From: Angustibacter sp049994355
GTDB taxonomy: Bacteria > Actinomycetota > Actinomycetes > Actinomycetales > Angustibacteraceae
DNA length: 64,000 nt
Direction: 5' to 3'
Assembly: GCF_049994355.1 (NCBI RefSeq)
Contig: NZ_CP188257.1
Span: forward strand, 868,001-932,000
Part shown: one piece after another, positions 8,632 to 16,683 of the stretch
Numbering within the stretch: position 1 is the first letter of the stretch
Layout: each line of letters begins with the position of its first letter
Translations under genes and position numbers: made by a program
The notes under the pieces: model-generated
What the model was told of the DNA's origin: nothing
Databases searched by the model: none
Seen by the model: only the letters and a program-made list of their open reading frames with translations

Positions 8632-9795
8632 ATGGACGTCGCCGGCCGGGGCGTCGAGGCGGGCGTCGAGATGCGCGTCGAGGCGGACGTCGCGATGGTG
8701 CTCGCCGGGTTCGCCCGCACCCTGCGCGCGGCCGGCGTCCCGGTCACCCCCGACCGCACGGCGGCGTTCCTGACCGCAGCGGCCGAGGTCGGCGCCGGCG
8801 ACCGAGCCGGCGTCTACTGGGCCGGCCGGGCCACGCTGTGCGCCGACCCGGACCACCTGCGGCTGTACGACCTCGCCTTCGACGACTGGTTCGGCGGTCG
8901 CCAGCCGCGGGCGCGCGGCCCCGAACAGCCCCCGACGCTGCCGCCCACCACGATGGCCGCGCTGGAGTCCGAGGCGGGGTCCGGCGTCCCCGAGGACGAG
9001 CAGGACCCATTGCGGGCAGCCGCCAGCTCGAGCGAGGTGCTGCGGCACCGCGACGTCGCCGACCTGGACGACGTCGCCCGCACCCAGATGCGCCAGCTGC
9101 TCGCCGAGCTGGACGTCCGGCTGCCCAGTCGGCGCTCCTCCCGGCGACGGCCGTCCGGCCGCGGCGAGCTGGACGTGCGGCGCACCCTGCGCGAGGAGCT
9201 GCGCCGCGGCGGCGAACCCGGCCCGCTGCGCTACCGGCGCGCTGCCCGCCGGCCACGCCGGGTGGTCTGGCTGGTCGACGTGTCCGGGTCGATGGCGCCG
9301 TACGCCGACGTCCTGCTCCGGCTCGCACACGCGCAGGTCCGCGCCGGGGTCGGCCAGGGACGCTCGCGGGTCGAGGTGTTCACGATCGGCACCCGGCTGA
9401 CCCGGGTCACGCCGGCGTTCGCGCACCGGGACGTCGAGCTCGCCCTGCGGGCGGCCGGTGAGCAGGTCCCGGACTGGTCGGGCGGGACCCGGCTCGGCGA
9501 GACGCTCGCGGCCTTCAACGAGCGGTGGGGACGTCGGGGGGTGGCGCGCGGGGCGGTCGTCGTGGTGTGCTCCGACGGATGGGAACGCGGTGATCCGGTC
9601 CTGCTCGGCGAGCAGGTGCACCAGCTGCACCGGCTGGCCCACCGGCTGGTCTGGGTGAACCCGCACCGCGGCAAGGAGGGCTATCAACCCGTGCAGGGTG
9701 GGATGGCCGCGGTGCTGCCGTACGTTGACGACTTCGTGGCGGGGCACTCGGTGGCGTCCTACGCCCGGTTGATGGAGGTGGTCGCGCGTGCGTGA
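8632..9795 (+). CDS. VWA domain-containing protein (CoxE-like)
   Basis: A 387-residue protein. Residues about 15-185 form the CoxE N-terminal region; about 205-387 form a von Willebrand A domain with an intact MIDAS motif D216-V-S-G-S220, a GGTR-type Thr and the SDGW segment. CoxE proteins pair with the MoxR-type ATPase to assemble Mo-hydroxylase active sites. A more internal start (MRVEADV, 8671) is possible because the first residues are low in complexity. The 3' end overlaps the XdhC gene by 8 bp, suggesting coupled translation. Confidence 0.92.
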   Translation: MDVAGRGVEAGVEMRVEADVAMVLAGFARTLRAAGVPVTPDRTAAFLTAAAEVGAGDRAGVYWAGRATLCADPDHLRLYDLAFDDWFGGRQPRARGPEQPPTLPPTTMAALESEAGSGVPEDEQDPLRAAASSSEVLRHRDVADLDDVARTQMRQLLAELDVRLPSRRSSRRRPSGRGELDVRRTLREELRRGGEPGPLRYRRAARRPRRVVWLVDVSGSMAPYADVLLRLAHAQVRAGVGQGRSRVEVFTIGTRLTRVTPAFAHRDVELALRAAGEQVPDWSGGTRLGETLAAFNERWGRRGVARGAVVVVCSDGWERGDPVLLGEQVHQLHRLAHRLVWVNPHRGKEGYQPVQGGMAAVLPYVDDFVAGHSVASYARLMEVVARA

Positions 9796-10954
9796 GGTGC
9801 TCGAGGAACTGCTCGGCTGGTGGCACCAGGACCGACCCTCCGCGATGGCCACCGTGGTGGCGACCTGGCAGTCCGCCCCCCGCCCGGCCGGCGCCTCGAT
9901 GCTCGTCGGACCGGACGGCGAGGCGGTCGGCAGCGTCAGCGGCGGCTGCGTCGAGGGCGCGGTGTACGAGCTGGGCCAGCAGGTCATCGCGGACGGTGTC
10001 CCGGTCCTGCAGCGGTACGGCGTGAGCGACGACGACGCGTTCGCGGTCGGCCTGACCTGCGGGGGGATCCTGGACGTCTTGGTCCAGCGGGTCGACCCGC
10101 TGACCTTCCCCGAGCTCGGTCAGGTCGCGGACGACGTCCGGGGCGGCCGGCCGGTCGCGGTCTGCACGATCATCGAGCACGTCGACCCGGCCCTGGTCGG
10201 CGGCCGGCTGGTGGTCCGGGCCGAGGACGACCCCGAGCCGCTGACCGGGCACCTGGTCTCCGAGCGGGCCACCGACGCCGTCGCCGACGACGCCCGCGGG
10301 CTGCTCGCGGCCGGTCGCACCGAGACGCTGACCTACGGGCCGGACGGCGAGCGCCGCGGTGAGGGCATGCGGGTCTTCGTGGCCAGCTACGCGCCCAAGC
10401 CGCGGATGCTGGTGTTCGGCGCGATCGACTTCGCGGCCGCGGTGGCCCGGATCGGCTCCTTCCTCGGCTACCGGGTCACGGTCTGCGACGCCCGCCCGGT
10501 GTTCGCCACGGCCACCCGTTTCCCGGACGCCGACGAGGTGGTGGTGCGGTGGCCGCACCAGTACCTGCAGGAGGAGGCGGAGGCCGGCCGTATCGACCAG
10601 CGCGCGGTGCTCGCGGTGCTGACCCACGACCCGAAGTTCGACGTCCCGCTGCTGGAGGTCGCACTGCGCCTGGACGTCGCCTACGTCGGGGCGATGGGCT
10701 CGCGACGGACCCATGACGACCGGGTCAAGCGGCTGCAGGAGGCCGGCTTGGACGACGCGTCGCTGGCCAGGCTGAGCTCGCCGATCGGGCTGGACCTCGG
10801 CGCCCGCACGCCCGAGGAGACGGCGGTCTCGATCGCCGCCGAGATCGTCCAGCTGCAGTGGGGCGGGCGCGGCAGCCGGCTGGCCGAGCTGGCCGGTCCG
10901 ATCCACCACGTCGCACCGCTCGCGACCCAGTCGTCCCCGCAGCTGTCCCCGTAG
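9788..10954 (+). CDS. XdhC/CoxI family protein (CoxF-like), Mo-cofactor delivery
   Basis: A 388-residue protein with the N-terminal XdhC/CoxI domain (about 1-110; SAPRPAGASMLVGPDG then GSVSGGCVEGAVYE) and a C-terminal Rossmann domain (about 195-350; RMLVFGAIDFAAAVARIGSFLGY, AYVGAMGSRRTHDDR). XdhC proteins bind molybdenum cofactor, support its sulfuration and insert it into xanthine-dehydrogenase-family enzymes. GTG 9788 lies inside the end of the VWA gene. The last residues (TQSSPQLSP) run into a 12-bp tandem repeat, so the C-terminus may be recently altered. Confidence 0.92.
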   Translation: MREVLEELLGWWHQDRPSAMATVVATWQSAPRPAGASMLVGPDGEAVGSVSGGCVEGAVYELGQQVIADGVPVLQRYGVSDDDAFAVGLTCGGILDVLVQRVDPLTFPELGQVADDVRGGRPVAVCTIIEHVDPALVGGRLVVRAEDDPEPLTGHLVSERATDAVADDARGLLAAGRTETLTYGPDGERRGEGMRVFVASYAPKPRMLVFGAIDFAAAVARIGSFLGYRVTVCDARPVFATATRFPDADEVVVRWPHQYLQEEAEAGRIDQRAVLAVLTHDPKFDVPLLEVALRLDVAYVGAMGSRRTHDDRVKRLQEAGLDDASLARLSSPIGLDLGARTPEETAVSIAAEIVQLQWGGRGSRLAELAGPIHHVAPLATQSSPQLSP

Positions 10955-11002
10955 GTATCACCGCAGGTGTGCCCGTAGGTATCACCGTAGGTATCACCGC
11001 AG
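10951..11002 (+). repeat. 12-bp tandem repeat at the XdhC stop codon
   Basis: GTAGGTATCACC occurs at 10951-10962, 10975-10986 and 10987-10998, with a diverged unit (GCAGGTGTGCCC) at 10963-10974 and the start of another after 10998. The first unit contains the XdhC TAG stop. The period divides by 3, so read in one frame it encodes repeated VGIT. The function is unknown; it may just be replication slippage. Confidence 0.8.
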
Positions 11003-11066
11003 GCAGCTGGCTGCTCATCCTGATCGAGAGGGCCGCGCTCGCGACCCCACGGATTCGGGAGGGGTC

Positions 11067-11828
11067 GTGCTCGAGCTCGCGCACGCATCGGCCATCGGCT
11101 TCGGCACCCGCCGCTGGGCGGGTGCGGACGGGGACGAGCGGGCCCTGGCGACGGCGCTCGACCGCGGCTGCTCGTTGGTCGACGTGGCCGGCCCCCGCGC
11201 CGAGCAGGCCGAGCGCGCCGTGGGCCGGGTCCTCGCGCACCGCCTGGACGATGTCGCGGTCGTCGCGACCACCGCCGACCTCGACCTGCACGCGATCGTC
11301 GAGCGCGTCCGGTTCGCGGCGTCCCGGCTGCGCCGCGATCGGCTCGACGTCCTGGTGCTCGACCCGAGCCAGCTGCTGCGGGAGGAGCCGGACGACGTGC
11401 TGGCCGACTCCGTGGTGCGGGACGCCTTCGCGGTCTGCGAGGGTCTGGCGGACCGCGGCGAGCTGGGCTGCTACGGCGTCCGGCTCGACCCGTCCGTCGC
11501 CGCCGCCGATGCGACGTCCCTGGTGAACCGCTGGGTCGACCTGGCCCGTCAGGTCCGCGGCGTGCCGCGGCTGGCCGTTGCCCAGCTGCCGTGCTCGGCG
11601 GCGCAGCACCGGGGCGGACCGCAGGACCTGGTGCTGGCCGTGCACCGGGCCGGCCTGCGCGCGCTGGGCACCGAGCCGCTGCCGGTCTGGCCGAGCGCGG
11701 GCGGAGCGCCGCTGGCCACCTGCCAGCAGCACCTGCTGTCCGGGGTCGACCACGTGGTCGTCGACCCGTTGGACGCCGAGCAGGTCCGCGCCGTCCAGTC
11801 GCTGCTGCCGCTGCGTGCGGCCGCCTGA
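11067..11828 (+). CDS. Aldo/keto reductase-fold protein lacking the catalytic tetrad
   Basis: A 253-residue protein that follows an aldo/keto reductase barrel: IGFGTRRW at strand 1, ALDRGCSLVDVAGP at the usual helix-strand with the conserved Asp, then RLDVLVLDPSQLL and VVDPLDAEQVRAVQSLL. By eye the catalytic Tyr, Lys and His of the family are missing: the Tyr segment reads GPRAEQAE, the Lys strand reads VATTADL and the His strand reads LVLDPSQ. It is probably a pseudo-enzyme. It lies between XdhC and CoxS in the same direction; SD GGGAGGGG precedes the GTG. Its role is unknown: a binding or scaffold protein for the Mo-hydroxylase is inference. Confidence 0.7.
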   Translation: MLELAHASAIGFGTRRWAGADGDERALATALDRGCSLVDVAGPRAEQAERAVGRVLAHRLDDVAVVATTADLDLHAIVERVRFAASRLRRDRLDVLVLDPSQLLREEPDDVLADSVVRDAFAVCEGLADRGELGCYGVRLDPSVAAADATSLVNRWVDLARQVRGVPRLAVAQLPCSAAQHRGGPQDLVLAVHRAGLRALGTEPLPVWPSAGGAPLATCQQHLLSGVDHVVVDPLDAEQVRAVQSLLPLRAAA

Positions 11829-11996
11829 CCCGCGCAACCCGACCCCGCGCAACCCGTTCGGGTGACGCGGTTCCGCTCGCCCCCTTGTGCTTGCGCCTTC
11901 AACGGCATTGGATGAGGCCATCGAGCCACAGCGTCGTGTTCTGCTCGCGCACTTGCTCACGGGTGGACCGTCGCGAACCGCATCCGTGGAGGCCGC
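11829..11996 (+). other. 168-bp gap before CoxS gene
   Basis: It begins with an imperfect duplication of CCGCGCAACCCG (about 11830-11860). A weak TTGTGC/CATTGG-type pair lies near 11885-11910. GGAGG at about 11986-11990 serves CoxS. An internal promoter here is plausible but not proven. Confidence 0.35.
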
Positions 11997-12512
11997 ATGA
12001 CCCGTGTCACCGTCACTGTCGACGGAGTGCAGTACAGCGACGACGTCGAGCCCCGGCTGCTGCTGGTGCAGTACCTGCGGGAGAACCTCGGCAAGACCGG
12101 CACCGTCATCGGCTGCGACACCAGCAACTGCGGCGCGTGCACGGTGCACCTGGACGGCGCCAGCGTGAAGTCCTGCTCGGTGCTCGCCGTGCAGGCCGAT
12201 GGGCGCGAGGTCACCACCATCGAAGGGCTCAGCCAGAACGGCGAGCTGCATCCCATGCAGGCCGCGTTCCATGAGCACCACGCCCTGCAGTGCGGCTTCT
12301 GCACGCCGGGCATGATCATGGCGTCCTGCGCGCTGCTGGCCGACAACCCCGACCCCAGCGAGGACGAGATTCGGCACGGCATCGAGGGCAACCTGTGCCG
12401 GTGCACCGGGTACCAGAACATCGTGGCGGCCGTGCAGGCCGCGGCGAAGGCCAGCGCGGGCGAACCGGGCCGGGCCGAGCGCGACGTCACGGCCGAGGCG
12501 GGTGCGCTGTGA
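11997..12512 (+). CDS. Mo-hydroxylase small subunit, two [2Fe-2S] clusters (CoxS-like)
   Basis: A 171-residue electron-transfer subunit. The N-terminal plant-ferredoxin-type domain binds a [2Fe-2S] cluster with Cys40, Cys45, Cys48 and Cys60 (CDTSNCGACTVHLDG); the C-terminal helical domain binds a second with Cys99, Cys102, Cys134 and Cys136 (CGFCTPGM, CRCTGYQN). All eight ligands are present. Electrons pass from the Mo subunit through these clusters to FAD on CoxM. ATG 11997 has GGAGG upstream. The stop overlaps the CoxL start (GTGA), so the subunits are translationally coupled. Confidence 0.96.
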   Translation: MTRVTVTVDGVQYSDDVEPRLLLVQYLRENLGKTGTVIGCDTSNCGACTVHLDGASVKSCSVLAVQADGREVTTIEGLSQNGELHPMQAAFHEHHALQCGFCTPGMIMASCALLADNPDPSEDEIRHGIEGNLCRCTGYQNIVAAVQAAAKASAGEPGRAERDVTAEAGAL

Positions 12513-14998
12513 CCGCCGTCGAGGAGCGGACCGGCGAGGTCGGCCGGGCGCGACGGCGCAAGGAGGACCAGCGGCTGATCACCGGCCGCACCCGCTGGAC
12601 CGACAACATCGTGCTGCCCGGCATGCTGCACCTGGCTTTCGTGCGCAGCCCGTTCGCGCACGCGCGGATCACCTCGATCGACACCGCGGCGGCTGCCGCG
12701 GCGTCCGGCGTGATCGCGGTCCTGACCGGTGCCGACCTGGACGAGGAGCAGGGCAGCCTGCCCAACGCCTGGCCGATCACTGCGGACATGAAGACGCCGC
12801 GGCACCCGGCGATGCCGGCCGACGTCGTCAAGTTCGCCGGCGAGGCGGTGGCCGTGGTAGCCGCCCGCACCGCCCGTGAGGCGCGCGACGCCGCCGAGCT
12901 GGTCGACGTCGACTACGACGAGCTGCCCGCAGTGCTGGACATGGAGGCGGCGGTCGCGTCCGGCGCGCACCTGACCCACGCCGACCTGGAGACCAACGAG
13001 AGCGCCACCTGGGTGTTCGACTCCGCCGAGGCCGGCACCGGGACGGACGTCGACGCGGCCATCGCCGACGCTCGGCTGAACGGCGTCGTGATCGAGCGCA
13101 GGTTCCGCCAGCAGCGCCTGGTGCCGGCATTCATGGAGCCGCGCTCGGTCGTCGTCGACCCGACCGGTGAGCAGTTCGTCGTGTGGAGCGCCACCCAGGT
13201 GCCGCACTTCGTGCGGATCTTCCTGGCGCTGGGCACCGGCGTCCCGGAGTCGAAGATCCGGGTGATCGCGCCGGACGTCGGGGGCGGGTTCGGCGGCAAG
13301 CTGCAGTTCACCCCGGAGGAGCTGGCCACGTTCCTGGTGGCCCGCCGGCTGGGCAAGCCGTGCAAGGCGACCGAGACCCGGACGGAGTCGATCCTGACCG
13401 CGCACCACGGACGCGACCAGATCCAACGCCTCACCTTGGCCGCCACCAAGGACGGCACCGTCACCGGGCTGAAGGTCGACCTGCTGGCCGACATGGGCGC
13501 CTACCTCGGGCTGGTCACCTCGGGGATCCCGATCCTCGGCGCGTTCATGTACAACGCGATCTACAAGTTCCCCGCCTACCGGTTCAGCTGCACGAACGTG
13601 TTCACCAACAAGACCTGGACCGACGCCTATCGCGGCGCGGGCCGGCCCGAGGCGACGTTCGCCATCGAGCGGATGATGGACGAGCTCGCCGTCGAGCTGG
13701 GCCGCGACCCGCTCGAGGTGCGCGAGCAGAACTGGATCAAGCACGAGGAGTTCCCGTTCAGCACGGTGGCCGGTCTGCAGTACGACTCGGGCAACTACGA
13801 GGCCGCAACCGCGAAGGCCAAGGAGCTGTTCGGGTACGACGCGTTGCGGGCCGAGCAGCAGCAGCGCCGTGACAGCGGCGACCCGGTCCAGCTCGGGCTG
13901 GGCATCTCCACATTCACCGAGATGTGCGGCCTCGCGCCGTCCCGGGTGCTGGGTGCGCTCAGCTACGTCGGTGGCGGCTGGGAGTCGGCGTCCATCCGGA
14001 TGCTGCCGACCGGCAAGGTCGAGGTGATCACCGGAGCCAGCGCGCACGGCCAGGGGCACGAGACGGCGTTCAGCCAGATCGTCGCGGACCGGCTCGGCGT
14101 GGCGTTCGAGGACGTCGAGGTGCTGCACGGCGACACCCAGATCGCGCACAAGGGCCTGGACACCTACGGCTCGCGCTCGCTTGTGGTCGGCGGCATCGCC
14201 ATCGTCAACGCCGCCGACAAGGTGATCGAGAAGGCGCGGCCGATCGCGGCGCACGTGCTCGAGGCCAGCGAGGACGACCTGGAGTTCAAGGGCGGGCGTT
14301 TCGGCGTCCGCGGGACTGACCAGGGGGTCACGCTCGGCGAGCTCTCCTTCGCGGTGTTCCAGGGGCACAACCTGCCGGACGGCGTGGAGCCGACGCTGGA
14401 CGCCGACGCCACCTTCGACCCGGAGAACTTCTCGTTCCCGCACGGCACGCACCTGTGCGCGACCGAGGTGGACACCGAGACCGGCGCGGTGAAGATCCGC
14501 TCCTACGTCTGCGTGGACGACATCGGCGAGGTGATCAACCCGATGATCGTCGAGGGCCAGGTGCACGGCGGCCTGGCCCAGGGCATCTCGCAGGCCCTGT
14601 TCGAGGAGGCCGTGCACGACGACCAGGGCACGCTGACCACGGCGACCTTCGTGGACTACCTGCTGCCCACCGCCGCCGACCTGCCACACTTCACCACCGA
14701 CCGCACCACCACGGCGTCCACCACGAACCCGTTGGGGGTCAAGGGAGTCGGCGAGGCGGGCACCATCGCCTCCACGCCCGCGGTGGTCAACTCGGTGATC
14801 GACGCGGTGCGCCACCTCGGGGTGAGCGACATCGAGATGCCGCTGTCGCCGCAACGGGTCTGGCGAGCCATCCGGGACGGCTCGGCCGGCGCCTCAGGCG
14901 AGGCGGCTGCGGCGTCCCCGCACTGGGACGAGCCGGCGCAGTCCGGCGGCGTCGAGGCCTCGCAGACCCGGTCCGACGAGGAAGGGAGCCAGGCATGA
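12509..14998 (+). CDS. Molybdopterin-binding large subunit, form II (CoxL-like)
   Basis: An 829-residue catalytic subunit of the xanthine oxidase family, full length. The N-terminal a/b hammerhead starts near RRRKEDQRLITGRTRW; the Mo-binding region includes GGGFGGKLQFTPEE and the active-site loop AYRGAGR (residues 373-379); KGVGEAG supplies the family's conserved active-site Glu (about 749). True CO dehydrogenases (form I) have AYRCSFR with the Cu-binding Cys. Here that Cys is absent, so this is the form II type with unknown substrate, and CO oxidation should not be assumed. GTG 12509 overlaps the CoxS stop; the end overlaps CoxM (ATGA). Confidence 0.95.
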   Translation: MTAVEERTGEVGRARRRKEDQRLITGRTRWTDNIVLPGMLHLAFVRSPFAHARITSIDTAAAAAASGVIAVLTGADLDEEQGSLPNAWPITADMKTPRHPAMPADVVKFAGEAVAVVAARTAREARDAAELVDVDYDELPAVLDMEAAVASGAHLTHADLETNESATWVFDSAEAGTGTDVDAAIADARLNGVVIERRFRQQRLVPAFMEPRSVVVDPTGEQFVVWSATQVPHFVRIFLALGTGVPESKIRVIAPDVGGGFGGKLQFTPEELATFLVARRLGKPCKATETRTESILTAHHGRDQIQRLTLAATKDGTVTGLKVDLLADMGAYLGLVTSGIPILGAFMYNAIYKFPAYRFSCTNVFTNKTWTDAYRGAGRPEATFAIERMMDELAVELGRDPLEVREQNWIKHEEFPFSTVAGLQYDSGNYEAATAKAKELFGYDALRAEQQQRRDSGDPVQLGLGISTFTEMCGLAPSRVLGALSYVGGGWESASIRMLPTGKVEVITGASAHGQGHETAFSQIVADRLGVAFEDVEVLHGDTQIAHKGLDTYGSRSLVVGGIAIVNAADKVIEKARPIAAHVLEASEDDLEFKGGRFGVRGTDQGVTLGELSFAVFQGHNLPDGVEPTLDADATFDPENFSFPHGTHLCATEVDTETGAVKIRSYVCVDDIGEVINPMIVEGQVHGGLAQGISQALFEEAVHDDQGTLTTATFVDYLLPTAADLPHFTTDRTTTASTTNPLGVKGVGEAGTIASTPAVVNSVIDAVRHLGVSDIEMPLSPQRVWRAIRDGSAGASGEAAAASPHWDEPAQSGGVEASQTRSDEEGSQA

Positions 14999-15861
14999 TC
15001 CCCGCGGCGTTCGACTACGTGGCCCCGACCTCGGTGGACGGCGCGCTGCAGGCGCTGGCCGACGCTGTCGGCGAGGGCAAGGACGTGAAGGTGCTCGGTG
15101 GCGGGCAGAGCCTGCTGGCCGTGATGCGGATGCGGCTGGCCGCGCCCGAGCTCGTCGTCGACCTCGGTCGGATCGGCGACCTGGCCGACATCCGCGACGA
15201 CGGTGACGCCGTCGTCATCGGCGCGATGGCCACCCACGACACGGTGCTTCGGCACGAGCTGGTCCGCCAGCACGCGCTGCTCATCGCGCTGGCCACCGAG
15301 ACGGTGGCCGACCCGCAGGTGCGTCACCGCGGCACGTTCGGCGGGGCCCTCGTGCACGCCGACCCGGCGGGTGACCTGCCCGCACCGGCCCTGGCACTCG
15401 GCTGCCAGATGGTCATCGCCGGGCCGGGCGGCGCGCGCCGCACGGTCGACGCGGCCGACTTCTTCCAGGACCTGTTCACCACCGCGGTCGGCGAGGACGA
15501 GCTGCTGGTGCAGGTGCGGGTGCCCAAGCACACCGGCTGGGGCGCCTGCTACCAGAAGTTCAACCGCATCTCACACGCCTGGGCGATGTGCGGGGCGGCG
15601 GTCGCGCTGCGGGTCGAGGGCGGTTCGATCGCCGAGGCGCGGGTCGCGCTGACCAACATGGGGTCGGTCCCGGTGCGGGCCACGGGCGTCGAGGCGGCGC
15701 TGGTCGGCCAGCAGGCGACGTCCGACGCGGTGCGGATGGCGTGCGCTGCGGCGGGGGACGGCACCACGCCCCCCGAGGACGCCAACGCGGACGCCGAGTA
15801 CCGCCGGCACCTGGCGGGCGTGCTGACCGGACGGGCCGTGCTCGCCGCCGCAGGGGTGTGA
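14995..15861 (+). CDS. FAD-binding medium subunit (CoxM-like)
   Basis: A 288-residue flavoprotein subunit of the Mo-hydroxylase. It carries the VAO-type FAD-binding signatures: GGGQSLLAVMRMRLAAPE near residue 38 and GTFGGALVHADPAGD near 116-130, then the CO-dehydrogenase flavoprotein C-terminal domain (about 180-288). It takes electrons from CoxS and passes them to quinone or another acceptor. ATG 14995 overlaps the CoxL TGA by 4 bp. The S-L-M gene order, rather than the M-S-L order of classical form I operons, fits the form II assignment. Confidence 0.95.
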   Translation: MIPAAFDYVAPTSVDGALQALADAVGEGKDVKVLGGGQSLLAVMRMRLAAPELVVDLGRIGDLADIRDDGDAVVIGAMATHDTVLRHELVRQHALLIALATETVADPQVRHRGTFGGALVHADPAGDLPAPALALGCQMVIAGPGGARRTVDAADFFQDLFTTAVGEDELLVQVRVPKHTGWGACYQKFNRISHAWAMCGAAVALRVEGGSIAEARVALTNMGSVPVRATGVEAALVGQQATSDAVRMACAAAGDGTTPPEDANADAEYRRHLAGVLTGRAVLAAAGV

Positions 15862-15870
15862 GCCGCTGAC

Positions 15871-16599
15871 ATGCAGCTGCAGCACCGGTTCAGCGTGCCG
15901 ATCGGGATCGACGACGCCTGGGCGGCCTTCACCGACATCGAGCGGATCGCGCCGTGCCTGCCGGGCGCCGCGATCACCTCGGTCGACGGTGACGAGTTCG
16001 AGGGGACGGCGAAGGTCAAGCTCGGCCCGATCTCGTTGCAGTACGCCGGAAAGGGCACCTGGGTGTCCCGCGACGCGTCGACGTACAGCGCCGTGATCGA
16101 TGCCCAGGGCAAGGACAAGCGGGGCAACGGGACGGCCGGCGCGACCATCGCGGCGCACCTGGAACCGGACGGCGAGGCCACCGTGGTCGTGGTGGACACC
16201 GAGCTGAAGGTCACCGGGCGTCCGGCGCAGTTCGGTCGAGGTGTGATCCAGGACGTCGGAACCAAGCTGCTGGACCAGTTCGCCGCCTGCCTCGCCGTCC
16301 GCCTCGCCGAGCCCGCCCAGACGCCAATGGACCTGCCAGCCGAAGCCGCTGTCCCGCCACCGCTCGCGATACCTCAGCCTTCGCCACCAGCGGCCGCCGT
16401 CTCGGCACCGCCCGCCATCCCGCCAACGCGCGCGCCTACGGCCGCCGTCCCGCCGGGCTCACCTGCAGCGCCGCCGTCCGAACCTACTGAGGTCAACCTC
16501 GGCTCCGTCGTCGGCCCGGTCCTGCTCAAGCGCTACGGCGCCTGGCTCGGTGGCCTCGCAGTCGTCGCCATCATCGTCTGGCTGGTCACCCGAGGCTGA
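15871..16599 (+). CDS. SRPBCC family membrane-anchor protein (CoxG-like)
   Basis: A 242-residue protein: a SRPBCC domain (about 1-145; DDAWAAFTDIERIAPCLPGA, GTAKVKLGPISLQY, VTGRPAQFGRGVIQDV) as in CO dehydrogenase subunit G, a Pro/Ala-rich linker (about 150-210), and one C-terminal membrane helix (about 222-240, LGGLAVVAIIVWLVTRG). CoxG recruits the oxidoreductase to the cytoplasmic membrane near the respiratory chain. The TM-bearing tail here makes the anchor explicit. Last gene of the operon, 9 bp after CoxM, followed by a large hairpin. Confidence 0.93.
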   Translation: MQLQHRFSVPIGIDDAWAAFTDIERIAPCLPGAAITSVDGDEFEGTAKVKLGPISLQYAGKGTWVSRDASTYSAVIDAQGKDKRGNGTAGATIAAHLEPDGEATVVVVDTELKVTGRPAQFGRGVIQDVGTKLLDQFAACLAVRLAEPAQTPMDLPAEAAVPPPLAIPQPSPPAAAVSAPPAIPPTRAPTAAVPPGSPAAPPSEPTEVNLGSVVGPVLLKRYGAWLGGLAVVAIIVWLVTRG

Positions 16600-16678
16600 C
16601 GGCCCGATCGGCGGAGCCCGACGGGCGGCGTCAAACGAGCTTGCGAGAGCCGCCCAGAGGGCTGCGCCGACCGGGCCG
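16600..16678. terminator. Long interrupted hairpin between convergent coxG-like and helD genes
   Basis: The outer stem pairs CGGCCCGATCGGCG (16600-16613) with 16665-16678 (one G:U/A:C-type mismatch). Inner stems pair AGCCC (16615-16619) with GGGCT (16659-16663) and GGGCGGC (16623-16629) with GCCGCCC (16649-16655). The near-symmetric structure fills the whole 84-bp gap, so it probably stops transcription from both sides. Confidence 0.75.
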
Positions 16679-16683
16679 GACCC

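Noticed and set aside
11957..14854. 965-codon open frame antisense to CoxS/CoxL
   Set aside because: Shadow of the large-subunit codon pattern; the translation is low-complexity His/Arg/Val/Gly with no recognisable fold.
12509..14998. Genuine aerobic CO dehydrogenase (form I)
   Set aside because: The AYRCSFR active-site loop is absent; AYRGAGR and the S-L-M gene order mark form II.
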